A stretch of 64,000 nucleotides of DNA. It comes from Acidobacteriota bacterium. GTDB taxonomy: Bacteria; Actinomycetota; Acidimicrobiia; Acidimicrobiales; Microtrichaceae. A program made the position numbers and the translations under genes. A model generated the notes under the pieces. That model had not been told where the DNA came from. It saw nothing but the letters and a program-made list of their open reading frames with translations, and did not search any database. The DNA lies in NCBI GenBank assembly GCA_003577145.1, contig QEUP01000004.1, positions 62,001 to 126,000 of the forward strand. Direction: 5' to 3'. Within the stretch, counting starts at the first letter, position 1. Each line of letters opens with the position of its first letter. Of the stretch, positions 8,361-17,262 are shown one piece after another.

Positions 8361-8398
8361 CTCGCCAGGCTCCGCCGGAGCCTGGCGAGGCTTCTTTT
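8361..8398 (+). terminator. intrinsic terminator
   Basis: A perfect 13-bp stem (8361-8373 with 8377-8389) and a 3-nt loop are followed by GCTTCTTTT. The T tract is on the plus strand, so it stops transcription coming from the PaaX side. On the minus strand the same hairpin follows the VWA gene stop but lacks a T tract. Confidence 0.9.
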
Positions 8399-8408
8399 GG
8401 GCCTGGGG

Positions 8409-9881
8409 CTAGGCGAGGTTCTCGACGAAGCTCTCGAGCTGACGCAGGTTGCGGCACTCGAACACGCCGTCGCAGTGGACTCCATACTCGCCGACGATGG
8501 AGTCACCGGTGTCCCAGTAGCTGCGAGGTTCGGGGTTGAGCCAGAACACGTGACGGGCCTTGTGCCGCATCTCCTTGACGATCCAGCTCTGCGAGGCGTG
8601 GTAGTTGTTGCGGGCATCGCCGAGTATCAGAATGGTCGTCTTGGCATTGACGTCCTTCTCGAAGCGCTGCCAGAACACCTCCAGAGCGTGTCCGTAGTCG
8701 GAGTGCCCGTCCACCCAGACGACGTCGGCCTCGGTGTTGACGCGATGGACCGCCTCGGCAATGTCCTCGGTCCCCTCGAAGAAAGGAGTCACCTCGTCGA
8801 GTCCGTCGATGAAGACGAAGGACCTCACCTTGGAGAACTGGCTGCTGATCGCATACACGAGGTGCAGGGTGAACCGGGCGAACGCCGCGACCGAACCCGA
8901 TATGTCGGCGACAACCATGATCTCGGGTTTGGACGGCCTCGGGTAGCGGAACTTGGGCTCGGCGGGAACCCCGCCGTAGCTCAACGAGTGGCGCATGGTG
9001 TTGCGGAAGTCGAGCGGGCCCTTCCGCCCGTGACGGCGTTTGCGGGCCAGGCGGACCGCCAGCTTGCGGGTCAGCGGGTAGATGGCGTGGCGCAGCATCT
9101 TCATCTCGTCACGGGATGCGTGCATGAAGTCGACATCCTCGGGCAGTGGCTTGCGCAGTGTCTTCGCCATCGCCTCCACCCCCCGGTCCGCCACGAGTCG
9201 CCTGCGGATCTCGGCTTCGATCTCTCGCTTCAGCTCGTCGATGCGTGACTGGAACTCGTCCTCCTCCAGACGAGCCTCCAGCGGCGTCAGCTCTTCGGGG
9301 GCGTCGCGGTGAGCTCGGGTCATGAGCCGGTCGAGTACCCCGTCGAGGTCCAGGTTCCGAAGTGTGCGGTACAGGTAGTACGTTCCCCCGACCGGACGTC
9401 CGGGCTCCATGCCCGCGTAGCGCTGAACCGCCTGACGGGCGACGGCTCTCATCATGGCCTCGTCACCCCGCATCAGAGCCTGGTAGAGCATCTCGGCGAG
9501 CTCCTCGGGCGTCATGGCCTCGCCGCCGCCCGCACCGCTCCGTTCGCCTTGGCCCGTCCCGGCGCCGAGCTCGGCCTCCCGATCCTCGCCGGACTCATCA
9601 CCTCCGGCCTCGCCGCTGATGTCGTACTCGCTTCCCCGCAACGAGAAGTAGACCTCGAACACGGTCTCGAAGGCCCGCCAGTGCGAGTGGTTCTTCACGA
9701 GAGTCGCGCCCAGCGCATACTTGAAGGCCTCGCGGTCCTCCAACGGGATGTGCTTGACCGCCTCCATGGCGTCGAGGTTCTCGGTGAGGCTCACCGGCAG
9801 CCCGGCGTCGCGTAGCTCCTGGATGAAGCCCGCCAGCAGGTCCAGCATCGGTGAGCCGGTGGCGGCCCGGATCTCACTCAT
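8409..9881 (-). CDS. VWA-domain protein, CoxE-like
   Basis: A 490-residue cytoplasmic protein. The N-terminal helical part (about 1-90) is followed by an acidic, Gly/Glu-rich linker (about 95-125), a charged helical region and a C-terminal von Willebrand A domain starting near residue 315 with the metal site VVADISGS (D-x-S-x-S). FVFIDGLDEVT and WVDGHSDYGHAL are later VWA strands. Proteins of this type act with a MoxR-type AAA+ partner in maturation of metalloenzymes such as CO dehydrogenase, or in stress responses. The partner gene is immediately upstream with an 8-bp overlap. No target metalloenzyme is seen nearby. Confidence 0.85.
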   Translation of the reverse strand: MSEIRAATGSPMLDLLAGFIQELRDAGLPVSLTENLDAMEAVKHIPLEDREAFKYALGATLVKNHSHWRAFETVFEVYFSLRGSEYDISGEAGGDESGEDREAELGAGTGQGERSGAGGGEAMTPEELAEMLYQALMRGDEAMMRAVARQAVQRYAGMEPGRPVGGTYYLYRTLRNLDLDGVLDRLMTRAHRDAPEELTPLEARLEEDEFQSRIDELKREIEAEIRRRLVADRGVEAMAKTLRKPLPEDVDFMHASRDEMKMLRHAIYPLTRKLAVRLARKRRHGRKGPLDFRNTMRHSLSYGGVPAEPKFRYPRPSKPEIMVVADISGSVAAFARFTLHLVYAISSQFSKVRSFVFIDGLDEVTPFFEGTEDIAEAVHRVNTEADVVWVDGHSDYGHALEVFWQRFEKDVNAKTTILILGDARNNYHASQSWIVKEMRHKARHVFWLNPEPRSYWDTGDSIVGEYGVHCDGVFECRNLRQLESFVENLA

Positions 9882-10782
9882 CGGTCGAGAAGGGACCGCC
9901 CCGCTTGAAGGCCTGGCCCTCGCTGCTGAACTCCTTGACCGCCTTGGCGATGTCGCTTTGGTACTTCAACAGGATGTTCACTGTCTGGCCGGCCATTTCG
10001 GCATCCACCTTCTCGACGCCGAGAAGAACCAGCGTCCGGGCCCAATCGAGGGTCTCGGACACGGATGGGGACTTCTTCAGCTCCAGCTGGCGGATCGACC
10101 GAACGATCCTGGCGACCTGATCGGCGAGGCTGTCGGAGATGTCGGGGACCTTGGCCAACACGATCGCCTTCTCGCGGTCGAGGTCCGGATAGTCGACATG
10201 CAGATACAGGCACCGGCGCTTGAGAGCCTCGGACAGCTCACGGGTGTTGTTGGAGGTCAAGAAGACGAGCGGGATCTGCTCGGCCCCGATCGTGCCCATC
10301 TCGGGAATGGAGACCTGGTAGTCCGAGAGGATCTCGAGAAGCAGCGCCTCGGTCTCCACTTCCACCCGGTCGACCTCGTCGACGAGCAGCACCACCGGAT
10401 CCTCGGCGCGAATCGCCTCCAGCAGGGGTCGGGTCAGGAGGAAATCGTCGGAGAATATGTTGTCCTCGATCTCGTCCCAGCCCTGGTCCTCGCCCCTCTC
10501 GGCCTGGATGCGGAGCAGCTGCTTCTTGTAGTTCCACTCGTAGAGCGCCTTGGATTCGTCGAGCCCTTCATAGCACTGGAGCCTTATGAGACGAGCGCCG
10601 CTCATCTCGGCGACCGACTTGGCCAGCTGGGTCTTCCCGGTCCCGGCCGGGCCTTCTACCAGCACCGGCTTCTGCAAGCGGTCGGCCAGGTAGACGACGC
10701 CGGCGATGCCCTCATCGGCCAGGTAGTCGACCTTGGCGAGGCCCTCCCGGACACCCTCTACGGAGTCGAAGCGGAAGTCCAT
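9874..10782 (-). CDS. MoxR-family AAA+ ATPase
   Basis: A 302-residue AAA+ protein of the MoxR/CoxD group. Walker A is GPAGTGKTQ near residue 40, Walker B VVLLVDEVDRVE near 130, and a sensor 1 FLTSNNTRE follows. These ATPases act as chaperones together with a VWA protein, here the downstream CoxE-like protein whose start overlaps this stop. The start ATG 10782 is chosen because the conserved region begins immediately after it; the open frame upstream shows no homology. The divergent cyclase gene starts about 140 bp away. Confidence 0.9.
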   Translation of the reverse strand: MDFRFDSVEGVREGLAKVDYLADEGIAGVVYLADRLQKPVLVEGPAGTGKTQLAKSVAEMSGARLIRLQCYEGLDESKALYEWNYKKQLLRIQAERGEDQGWDEIEDNIFSDDFLLTRPLLEAIRAEDPVVLLVDEVDRVEVETEALLLEILSDYQVSIPEMGTIGAEQIPLVFLTSNNTRELSEALKRRCLYLHVDYPDLDREKAIVLAKVPDISDSLADQVARIVRSIRQLELKKSPSVSETLDWARTLVLLGVEKVDAEMAGQTVNILLKYQSDIAKAVKEFSSEGQAFKRGGPFSTDE

Positions 10783-10925
10783 TAGTGCGAGCGTACCGTC
10801 ACCGCGCGCCGGCCGGTCAAAGCGATGACGACCGTCCAGCTCACGCCCAGGATCGGGCTCTCCCTGTACCATGCGATCGGCTCCCCATTGGTCCGGTGGG
10901 CACACGGAAGCAGCAGGAGAGACTC

Positions 10926-11792
10926 GTGCAAGGTCTCACGATCCACCTCGTCGTGTATGCAGTGGTCAACGGGCTCCTGCTGTTCATCTGGGTCCTGTTC
11001 TTCGGCTCCTACGACCAGCTCACCGACTACTTCCGCCATCCCACGGAGGCGCTCAACTCCTCGTTCTGGCCGATCTATCCGATCGTGTTCTGGGGTGCGG
11101 CGGTGCTCATCCACGCCGGGGCCGTCTGCGCCTCGATCCTCTTCGGGCGGAGGGCGCGACAGCGACGGCGGGCGATGGCACAGCAGGTCTTGGCCGCTGC
11201 CGGGACCGCCGCGGGGCGCAAGCACCGCCACGGTCCGCAAAAGCAGTGGGTCACGGCCATGTTCACCGACATATCGAGCAGCACACCTTTGGCGGAGAAC
11301 ATGGGAGACGATGCCTGGCACGACCTCCTCGCCCAGCACCGCGACATGGTCAGGCAGATGATCGGGGAGCACGAAGGCGCCGAGGTCGGCACCCAGGGCG
11401 ACGGCTTCCTGATCCGTTTCGACGAGCCCGAATCGGCTGTGCGCTGCGCCATGGCGATCCAGTCACGGCTGAGCGAGGAGAGAGCCGCCGGACGTGAGGT
11501 TCCGTCGGTGCGGGCGGGCATCCACGCCGGCGAGGTCGTGGAGACCGAGGAGGACATGGTCGGCCGGGTCGTCAACCTTGCCGCCCGCGTCACCGGCTCG
11601 GCCGCTCCCGGTCAGATCCTCGTGACCGAACCGGTCGCTGATCAGCTACCCGCCGACATCGTCGTACACGACTGCGGCCTGCAGGAGCTCAAGGGCATCA
11701 CGCGGCCGCGACACCTGCTGGCCGTCGACTGGCGGGACCACGGCCGGTCATCGCAGACCACTACCGACGAGATCGACCTGCGGGAGCAGTGA
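10926..11792 (+). CDS. class III adenylate/guanylate cyclase with two membrane helices
   Basis: A 288-residue protein. Two hydrophobic helices (about 5-25 and 47-72) form a short membrane anchor, followed by a basic linker and a class III catalytic domain from about 105. The first metal Asp is in MFTDISSST and the second in GTQGDGFLIRF; DMVGRVVNLAARV supplies the transition-state Asn and Arg. The lysine that usually reads adenine just before the GDG motif is replaced (VGTQGDG), so the base specificity is open. The GTG at 10926 has AGGAGA 5 bp upstream, which settles the start. Confidence 0.85.
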   Translation: MQGLTIHLVVYAVVNGLLLFIWVLFFGSYDQLTDYFRHPTEALNSSFWPIYPIVFWGAAVLIHAGAVCASILFGRRARQRRRAMAQQVLAAAGTAAGRKHRHGPQKQWVTAMFTDISSSTPLAENMGDDAWHDLLAQHRDMVRQMIGEHEGAEVGTQGDGFLIRFDEPESAVRCAMAIQSRLSEERAAGREVPSVRAGIHAGEVVETEEDMVGRVVNLAARVTGSAAPGQILVTEPVADQLPADIVVHDCGLQELKGITRPRHLLAVDWRDHGRSSQTTTDEIDLREQ

Positions 11793-11803
11793 CGAGCCGC
11801 TGG

Positions 11804-14395
11804 TCAGGGTCGACCCGCCCGGGACTGCTGGTCGAGCGCCTGCAGGTAGGCGAGCACCTCCGGGTACTGGGTGAACAGCTCCTCGGCCGTCAACGTGGTT
11901 CCCGGGACCTGTACCGCTGCGCTGCCCTCGCCCGGGTCCGCCGGCGCCCCGGGTGCAGGCCCATCGGGTGGAACAGCATCGTCCCCCGGTTGACCAGCGT
12001 CCTGCCCGGCGTCGTCGGGAGCGTCGCCGGTGGCTTCCTGGTCCTCCCCGACCGCCAGCGCCTCCCATGTCGAGAGCTCGTAGACGGCAATCCCGTCCTC
12101 GTCCATCACACCTTCGAGCGGAATGAGCTCCTCGAGCTCTCGAGCGGAGGGAACGACATCTTGCTCGATGACGATGTCGAACATGACGACGACCCCGCCT
12201 CTCTCGTCGAGGATCTCAGCCATCTCGTCTACCTGCTCCGTGAAATCGGCGTTCGGCCGCCCGCTTGACCCGTATTCGACGACCGGCACGAAGAGGGCCG
12301 ACCGTCCCGTCTCCTCGTAGATCGTCGCAGTGCTGTTGCTGAAGACGATCGCCTCGGCGGGCAGATCCACGACGAGGTCGAACGCGGCGTTCTCGAGATC
12401 CTGCTGCGGGGGAAAGCCGCTCGACCACAGCTCGCGGGTGACGCTCGTGTGGCCGTCGATCCACCTGAAGCCCAGACCCACGACCACCAATGATCCGATC
12501 GCGACTGCCAGGGCGACCGGAACCAGGTACGAGGTCAGCCGGCTCACGACCCCGTAGGTCACGCTCACCACAACCAGGATCACACAGGCCTGGAGGGGTG
12601 CCATCATGCGGCCATCGGCCGAGATGAGGTCATCGAAGAAGGCCGATGCGATCCAGATGACGACCAGATAGACCGGCACGAACACCAGCAGTGCAACGAA
12701 CAGCGGGCCCCGCGCACCCACGTCCACCGGCTTCCTGATAGCTCGACGGAGGCGCTGGAGCTGACCGAGATCAGCGACCTCGTCGAAGTCGTCTTCCCCG
12801 GCAAAGCGGTCGATTTCGGCGACGCGGACCTCACCACTCGGCATCTCGGCGAGGTCACTCTCGAAATGCCCCTCCTCGTCCACCGCCTCTGACGGTTTCA
12901 TCCTCTCCCCTGTTGCGGCTCCCGCCTCGAGATCGTCGCTGCCAGAGCCGGTGGTTTCGAGCGTCGGATCGGATGAGCCACCCCTTAGGTCGATGACGGT
13001 GCTCGCCACACCGTTCCCGCCGCTCGGACCCGGGCGACCATCAGCCGGTCTCCGGTTCGCCAACATGCGGCTGGCGCCCAGCCACCCCGCCAGGAGCAGC
13101 ACCCCTCCGGTGAGCATCAGAGCCGCGGTGTAACGCTCGGAGCGGTCGGCGCCACTGTCGATCACATAGGTCGAGAGCGTGTCGAAGGCCACCTCGCGCT
13201 CGGCGGCGTCCGGCGGGTGATACCGGATCGGTCGAGCGGCCTCGGCGTCGTTGACGAGGGTGTTCCATCCCAGCCAGCCAAGTGTCGGGGCCAACGCCAA
13301 CGCGACGAGGCCACCGGCGAGCAACAGCCGTCGCCACCACAGTTCCTTCCGGTAGGCGACGATGACCAGCGCGGCGGTCAACGCGACGGCAACCCCCGCG
13401 TAGCGGGTCAGGAACGCTCCGGCTGCCGCCACCGCTGTCAGCCAGTACCACAACGGGCTGGGTCGCTGCAGATAGCGGCCCAAGAGGAGCAACGCCCCGA
13501 GTGTGAAGAGCAGCGCCAGCGGCTCGCTCAAAGCACTGGAGTGCAGCACCAACCAGTTCTGGCTGTATCCGAGATAGGGCGCACCGGGACCGACGAAGAC
13601 AACTGCCACGCTGACCAGGGCCGGCACGGCCGCCCAGCGATTGACCCGCAGGGCGATGAGCGCGACCAGCGTCAGGTTGGCGCCCAGCAGCAGTGCTCCT
13701 AGCAGCTGCACGGCTGCTTCGGGTCCCAACCCCGACCACATGAAAGCACCCAGCGCCACCGGGTAGAGGGGTGGGGCAAGGGTCAATGGGAACGCACCCT
13801 CGAAGCGCACCGCCTCTGAGGGGCTGTATGTGTCGACCTGGGTCGTGAAGGGCACGGTGACGCCCTCACCCTCGGAGAAGTTCTCACCGGTGGCCATCAG
13901 GACGGTCGAGTCGGGGAAGACGAGGAGCGAGTCACGTGTCGCTCGCAGCACCGCCACCACACCGAGGAGGAAGACCAGCCCCAACATGATGGCCACGAAC
14001 CGGCGCTGGTTGCGGCGGACCCAACCGGCGAACTCCCGGTATGCCCCGGCGAGCCGGCCTTCACCCTCGTCGTCGAGCGTTCCGGCCTGCTCATCGACGG
14101 TGGCTGTCGACAACGGCTCGTCGCGACCCACCTCGTCGGCGCCCGCTACGCCTACCGACTCGCCGGGCGAGCCTTCCCGCTGATCCGGGTGATCCGGCTG
14201 GTCCGGCTGGTCCGGCTGGTCCGGCTGGTCGGGCTGGTCCGGCGGGGTTTCGTCGCCACCGGCACGAGCCTCATCGCGACCCTCGGTTTCGGCGTTCGTC
14301 ACTTCTGGCTCGGGCCCGTCGTCGGTGGCCGCGGAGCGATCACGTCTGCGGAGGCGGGTCCAGCGCCCGTACCACCTCGACCCTTCGCCAGTCAT
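11804..14395 (-). CDS. large multi-pass membrane protein, glycosyltransferase-C-like
   Basis: An 863-residue protein. A cytoplasmic N-terminus of about 125 residues is acidic, rich in Pro, Asp and Gln and contains a tandem PDQ repeat. About ten membrane helices follow from residue 133. The first extracellular loop has FPDSTVLMATGENF and a segment ending GAFPLTLAPPLYPVALG, the sort of loop seen in GT-C glycosyltransferases and oligosaccharyl transferases. A second charged cytoplasmic insert (about 450-550) and a C-terminal extracellular domain with a Glu/Asp-rich tail end the protein. The substrate is unknown. Its start lies 6 bp after the proA stop, so it is probably in the proA transcript. 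Confidence 0.7.
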   Translation of the reverse strand: MTGEGSRWYGRWTRLRRRDRSAATDDGPEPEVTNAETEGRDEARAGGDETPPDQPDQPDQPDQPDQPDHPDQREGSPGESVGVAGADEVGRDEPLSTATVDEQAGTLDDEGEGRLAGAYREFAGWVRRNQRRFVAIMLGLVFLLGVVAVLRATRDSLLVFPDSTVLMATGENFSEGEGVTVPFTTQVDTYSPSEAVRFEGAFPLTLAPPLYPVALGAFMWSGLGPEAAVQLLGALLLGANLTLVALIALRVNRWAAVPALVSVAVVFVGPGAPYLGYSQNWLVLHSSALSEPLALLFTLGALLLLGRYLQRPSPLWYWLTAVAAAGAFLTRYAGVAVALTAALVIVAYRKELWWRRLLLAGGLVALALAPTLGWLGWNTLVNDAEAARPIRYHPPDAAEREVAFDTLSTYVIDSGADRSERYTAALMLTGGVLLLAGWLGASRMLANRRPADGRPGPSGGNGVASTVIDLRGGSSDPTLETTGSGSDDLEAGAATGERMKPSEAVDEEGHFESDLAEMPSGEVRVAEIDRFAGEDDFDEVADLGQLQRLRRAIRKPVDVGARGPLFVALLVFVPVYLVVIWIASAFFDDLISADGRMMAPLQACVILVVVSVTYGVVSRLTSYLVPVALAVAIGSLVVVGLGFRWIDGHTSVTRELWSSGFPPQQDLENAAFDLVVDLPAEAIVFSNSTATIYEETGRSALFVPVVEYGSSGRPNADFTEQVDEMAEILDERGGVVVMFDIVIEQDVVPSARELEELIPLEGVMDEDGIAVYELSTWEALAVGEDQEATGDAPDDAGQDAGQPGDDAVPPDGPAPGAPADPGEGSAAVQVPGTTLTAEELFTQYPEVLAYLQALDQQSRAGRP
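14181..14243 (-). repeat. 9-bp tandem repeat coding for PDQ units
   Basis: Seven imperfect 9-bp units (consensus TGGTCCGGC on the plus strand) lie in frame in the membrane protein gene and encode repeating Pro-Asp-Gln. Units can be gained or lost without a frameshift. Confidence 0.85.
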
Positions 14396-14401
14396 GGCCG
14401 A

Positions 14402-15649
14402 TCAGGCGCGAACCTGACCCTCACCGACGACTATGTACTTGGCGGTCGTCAGCTGTGCCAGGCCCATGGGTCCTCGCGCGTGCAGCTTCTGGGTGCTGAT
14501 GCCGATCTCGGCGCCGAAGCCGAACTCCTCCCCGTCGACGAAACGCGTCGATGCGTTCACGAGTACCGCCGCAGCATCGACTTCGTCGGTGAATCGTGTA
14601 GCCGCATCGAGATCACGGGTGATGATCGCCTCACTGTGGCCGGTTGAATACTCGTTGACGTGCTCGATGGCCGCATCGAGCGACTGGACAACCCGGATCG
14701 ACATCTTCAGGTCGAGGAACTCGGCGCGGTAGTCCTCGTCGGTGGCGGCCCCCGCACGGGGAACCACCCGGCGGGTCTCCTCGTCGCCCACCAACTCGAC
14801 CTCGGGCATCGCCTGCGCCACCGCCGGGAGGAACCGGTCCGCGATCGCCTCATGGACCACCAGGGACTCGGCTGCGTTGCACACCGACGGTCGCTGAGTC
14901 TTGGCATTCACGACGATATCGAGCGCCATGTCCAGGTCGGCGGAGGCGTCGACGTAGACGTGGCAGTTGCCGTCACCGTCGATGACGTAGGGAACGGTTG
15001 CATTGTCGAGGATCGACCGGATGAGCGACGGGCCACCGCGGGGGATGAGGCAATCCACGAATTCTCGCTGCCGCATGAACTCGAGTGCGGCATCTCGTGA
15101 GGTGTCCTCGACGAGCACCACGGCATCCCCGGGAAGCCCGACCTTGTCGAACCCCTCACGCAGGGCCGACACGATGCCTCGGTTGGAGTCAATGGCGCCG
15201 GAGGAGCCCCTGAGGAACGCGGCGTTTCCGGACTTGACGCAAAGCGCCGCCGCGTCGGACGTCACATTGGGCCGGTTCTCGTAGATGATGGCGACGACGC
15301 CGAGTGGCACCCGGACTCGCCGGATGCGAAGCCCGTTCGGCCGAGTCCAGCCGTCGATTATCTCCCCGACCGGATCCGCCAGCGAGGCAACCTGTCGCAG
15401 ACCCCCGGCCATCCCTTCGACCTTCGCAGCGGTCAGGCGCAGTCGATCGATCACTGTGGCGCTCACCCCTCCGTCCCGGGCGCGAGCAAGGTCGGCGGAG
15501 TTGGCCTCGAGGATCTCCTCCGCACGAGACAGGAGCAGGTCCGCCGCGGCGTTCAAAGCGTCGTTCTTCAGGACCGTCGGGGTGGTGGCCAACAGCCGGG
15601 AGGCGGCCTTGGCGCGTCGACCTAGCTCGGGAACGGGGGTCGGATCCAC
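14402..15649 (-). CDS. proA: gamma-glutamyl phosphate reductase
   Basis: ProA reduces glutamyl 5-phosphate with NADPH to glutamate semialdehyde, the second step of proline synthesis. The 415-residue length is normal. The catalytic cysteine is in QRPSVCNAAESL and the family signature VPRAGAATDEDYRAEFLDL is present, as is the IYENRPNVTSDAAALC segment. It starts at the GTG 15649. In most actinobacteria proA follows proB directly; here proB ends at 23880, about 8 kb away on the same strand, with a block of plus-strand genes between. Confidence 0.97.
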   Translation of the reverse strand: MDPTPVPELGRRAKAASRLLATTPTVLKNDALNAAADLLLSRAEEILEANSADLARARDGGVSATVIDRLRLTAAKVEGMAGGLRQVASLADPVGEIIDGWTRPNGLRIRRVRVPLGVVAIIYENRPNVTSDAAALCVKSGNAAFLRGSSGAIDSNRGIVSALREGFDKVGLPGDAVVLVEDTSRDAALEFMRQREFVDCLIPRGGPSLIRSILDNATVPYVIDGDGNCHVYVDASADLDMALDIVVNAKTQRPSVCNAAESLVVHEAIADRFLPAVAQAMPEVELVGDEETRRVVPRAGAATDEDYRAEFLDLKMSIRVVQSLDAAIEHVNEYSTGHSEAIITRDLDAATRFTDEVDAAAVLVNASTRFVDGEEFGFGAEIGISTQKLHARGPMGLAQLTTAKYIVVGEGQVRA

Positions 15650-15749
15650 GACTCACAGGTTAACCCTGATCATCCACGGTGAGGACCCGAGCAACGTCAG
15701 GTGCCGCCAACAGCACCATCCGTCTCGGACATCTGGTAGAAGAACCTCT

Positions 15750-17252
15750 GTGTCGCCGGCAGTGGACACCGGTCTGGAGCATGCGGTCGCCGCTTTCGTC
15801 AACGAGGTGGCTGACGCCCTCGATGGTGCCGCGCTCACGCTCGATCACATCGAAAGGGAGAAGATCGGCGACCAGGTGATGGTCGAGGCCTTCGACCTCA
15901 GCGCGGCCTTCATCGACTCGGACGAGCTCCACACCGACAGCGAGCTGTGGGCCTTCATCAGGGCGTTCGCTCCGCACTTCTACGACGAGCTCGCACACGC
16001 CACGCCTGCCGACGTCAGGGCAGCAGGATGGATCAAGGATCGGCGTGGGCTTCTCACCGAGCCCAGTGAGTTGTTCGAGACGTTGTGCGAAGCTGATCAC
16101 CGGTGCCGGGCTGGCTACACACTCCGTTACTACCGCCGGGCGATGGACATAGCCCACACAGTGGGCTCACTCGACGACTACATCTCGCGGACCGAACTCC
16201 TGGCGATCGAGCGGTATCGGACGATGCTGCTCCGGCGCATAGACGAAGTGCACGACGACGACGACGACAGCACTCCACCGGTGACGGCCGGGCTTCCCGT
16301 GCCAGAGGCAGCGGCTGTCGGCCGCGGGGTGACCCGGACGCCGGCGACGCCGGCGACGGCGACCGGCGACCTCGGTCCGGCTCGGTCGGTGGATCAGCTC
16401 TTCGCCGAGTTGGATGCGTTGATCGGCCTGGACGGCGTCAAGCAGGAGGTCAAGCTCGTGGCCAACCTGCTCCGCGTCCAACAGCTCCGCAAGTCACGCG
16501 ACCTCCCGGTCCTCGATACAAGTCGTCACCTGGTGTTCACGGGGAATCCGGGCACCGGCAAGACGACCGTTGCACGCCTCCTGGCGCAGCTCTACCGCTC
16601 GCTCGGAGTCGTCGAACGGGGTCATCTCGTCGAAACCGACCGCACCGGCCTCGTCGCAGGATATGTCGGCCAGACCGCCAACCTGGTGCGCCGGCGATTC
16701 GACGAGGCCGAGGAGGGGGTCCTGTTCATCGACGAGGCCTACTCCCTCTCCCGGAGGAGCGAGAACGACTTCGGGCAGGAGGCCATCGACACGATCGTCA
16801 AGCTGATGGAGGACCGCCGCGATTCCGTCGTGCTCATCGCCGCCGGCTACCCCACCGAGATGCGCGACTTCCTCGACTCGAACCCCGGACTGCGGTCCCG
16901 CTTCCCGAAGACGATCCATTTCCCCGACTACTCGACGGCCGAGCTGATGGAGATATTCGGCACAATGGAGGAGAAGAGCCGCTACGTGGCAGACCAGGCG
17001 GCCCGCGAGAAGCTGCGGACGCTCCTCGATTCTCAGATACGAGATGTGGGCTTCGGCAACGGCAGGCTGATACGGAACCTCTTCGAGGCGGCGGTCGCCA
17101 ACCATGCCAGCCGGGTGGTGGACATCCCTGAACCGAGCGACGAGGTGCTCACGACCCTCACCATCGGTGACATCCCCGACGAGGTCGGTCACGCCTTCTT
17201 CGATGCAGGAGCCCCGGACGACGGACCCGGTCAGAACGGCCCGACCGGGTAA
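15750..17252 (+). CDS. AAA+ ATPase of the EccA/CbbX (SpoVK) type with a novel N-terminal domain
   Basis: A 500-residue protein. The C-terminal half (about 210-490) is a CbbX/EccA-type AAA+ module: the LIGLDGVKQEVK entry motif, Walker A TGNPGTGKTT near 268, the pore region AGYVGQTA, Walker B LFIDEAYSL near 326 and a GFGNGRLIRNLFE sensor 2. The N-terminal half is helical and acidic and recalls TerB-like domains (FIDSDELHTDSELWAFIRAF); this is a weak resemblance. An acidic DDDDD linker joins them. No ESX/type VII genes are near, so a type VII role is unlikely. GTG 15750 is chosen because coding character begins there; the open frame extends upstream over proA. The next gene starts 10 bp later. 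Confidence 0.85.
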   Translation: MSPAVDTGLEHAVAAFVNEVADALDGAALTLDHIEREKIGDQVMVEAFDLSAAFIDSDELHTDSELWAFIRAFAPHFYDELAHATPADVRAAGWIKDRRGLLTEPSELFETLCEADHRCRAGYTLRYYRRAMDIAHTVGSLDDYISRTELLAIERYRTMLLRRIDEVHDDDDDSTPPVTAGLPVPEAAAVGRGVTRTPATPATATGDLGPARSVDQLFAELDALIGLDGVKQEVKLVANLLRVQQLRKSRDLPVLDTSRHLVFTGNPGTGKTTVARLLAQLYRSLGVVERGHLVETDRTGLVAGYVGQTANLVRRRFDEAEEGVLFIDEAYSLSRRSENDFGQEAIDTIVKLMEDRRDSVVLIAAGYPTEMRDFLDSNPGLRSRFPKTIHFPDYSTAELMEIFGTMEEKSRYVADQAAREKLRTLLDSQIRDVGFGNGRLIRNLFEAAVANHASRVVDIPEPSDEVLTTLTIGDIPDEVGHAFFDAGAPDDGPGQNGPTG

Positions 17253-17262
17253 CGTCGGTCCC

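Noticed and set aside
15285-15749. upstream extension of the AAA+ gene
   Set aside because: It lies antisense over proA and has shadow-frame composition; coding character begins at GTG 15750.
15750-17252. EccA of an ESX/type VII secretion system
   Set aside because: No EccB-E, WXG100, PE/PPE or mycosin genes occur anywhere near; only the AAA+ module is similar.
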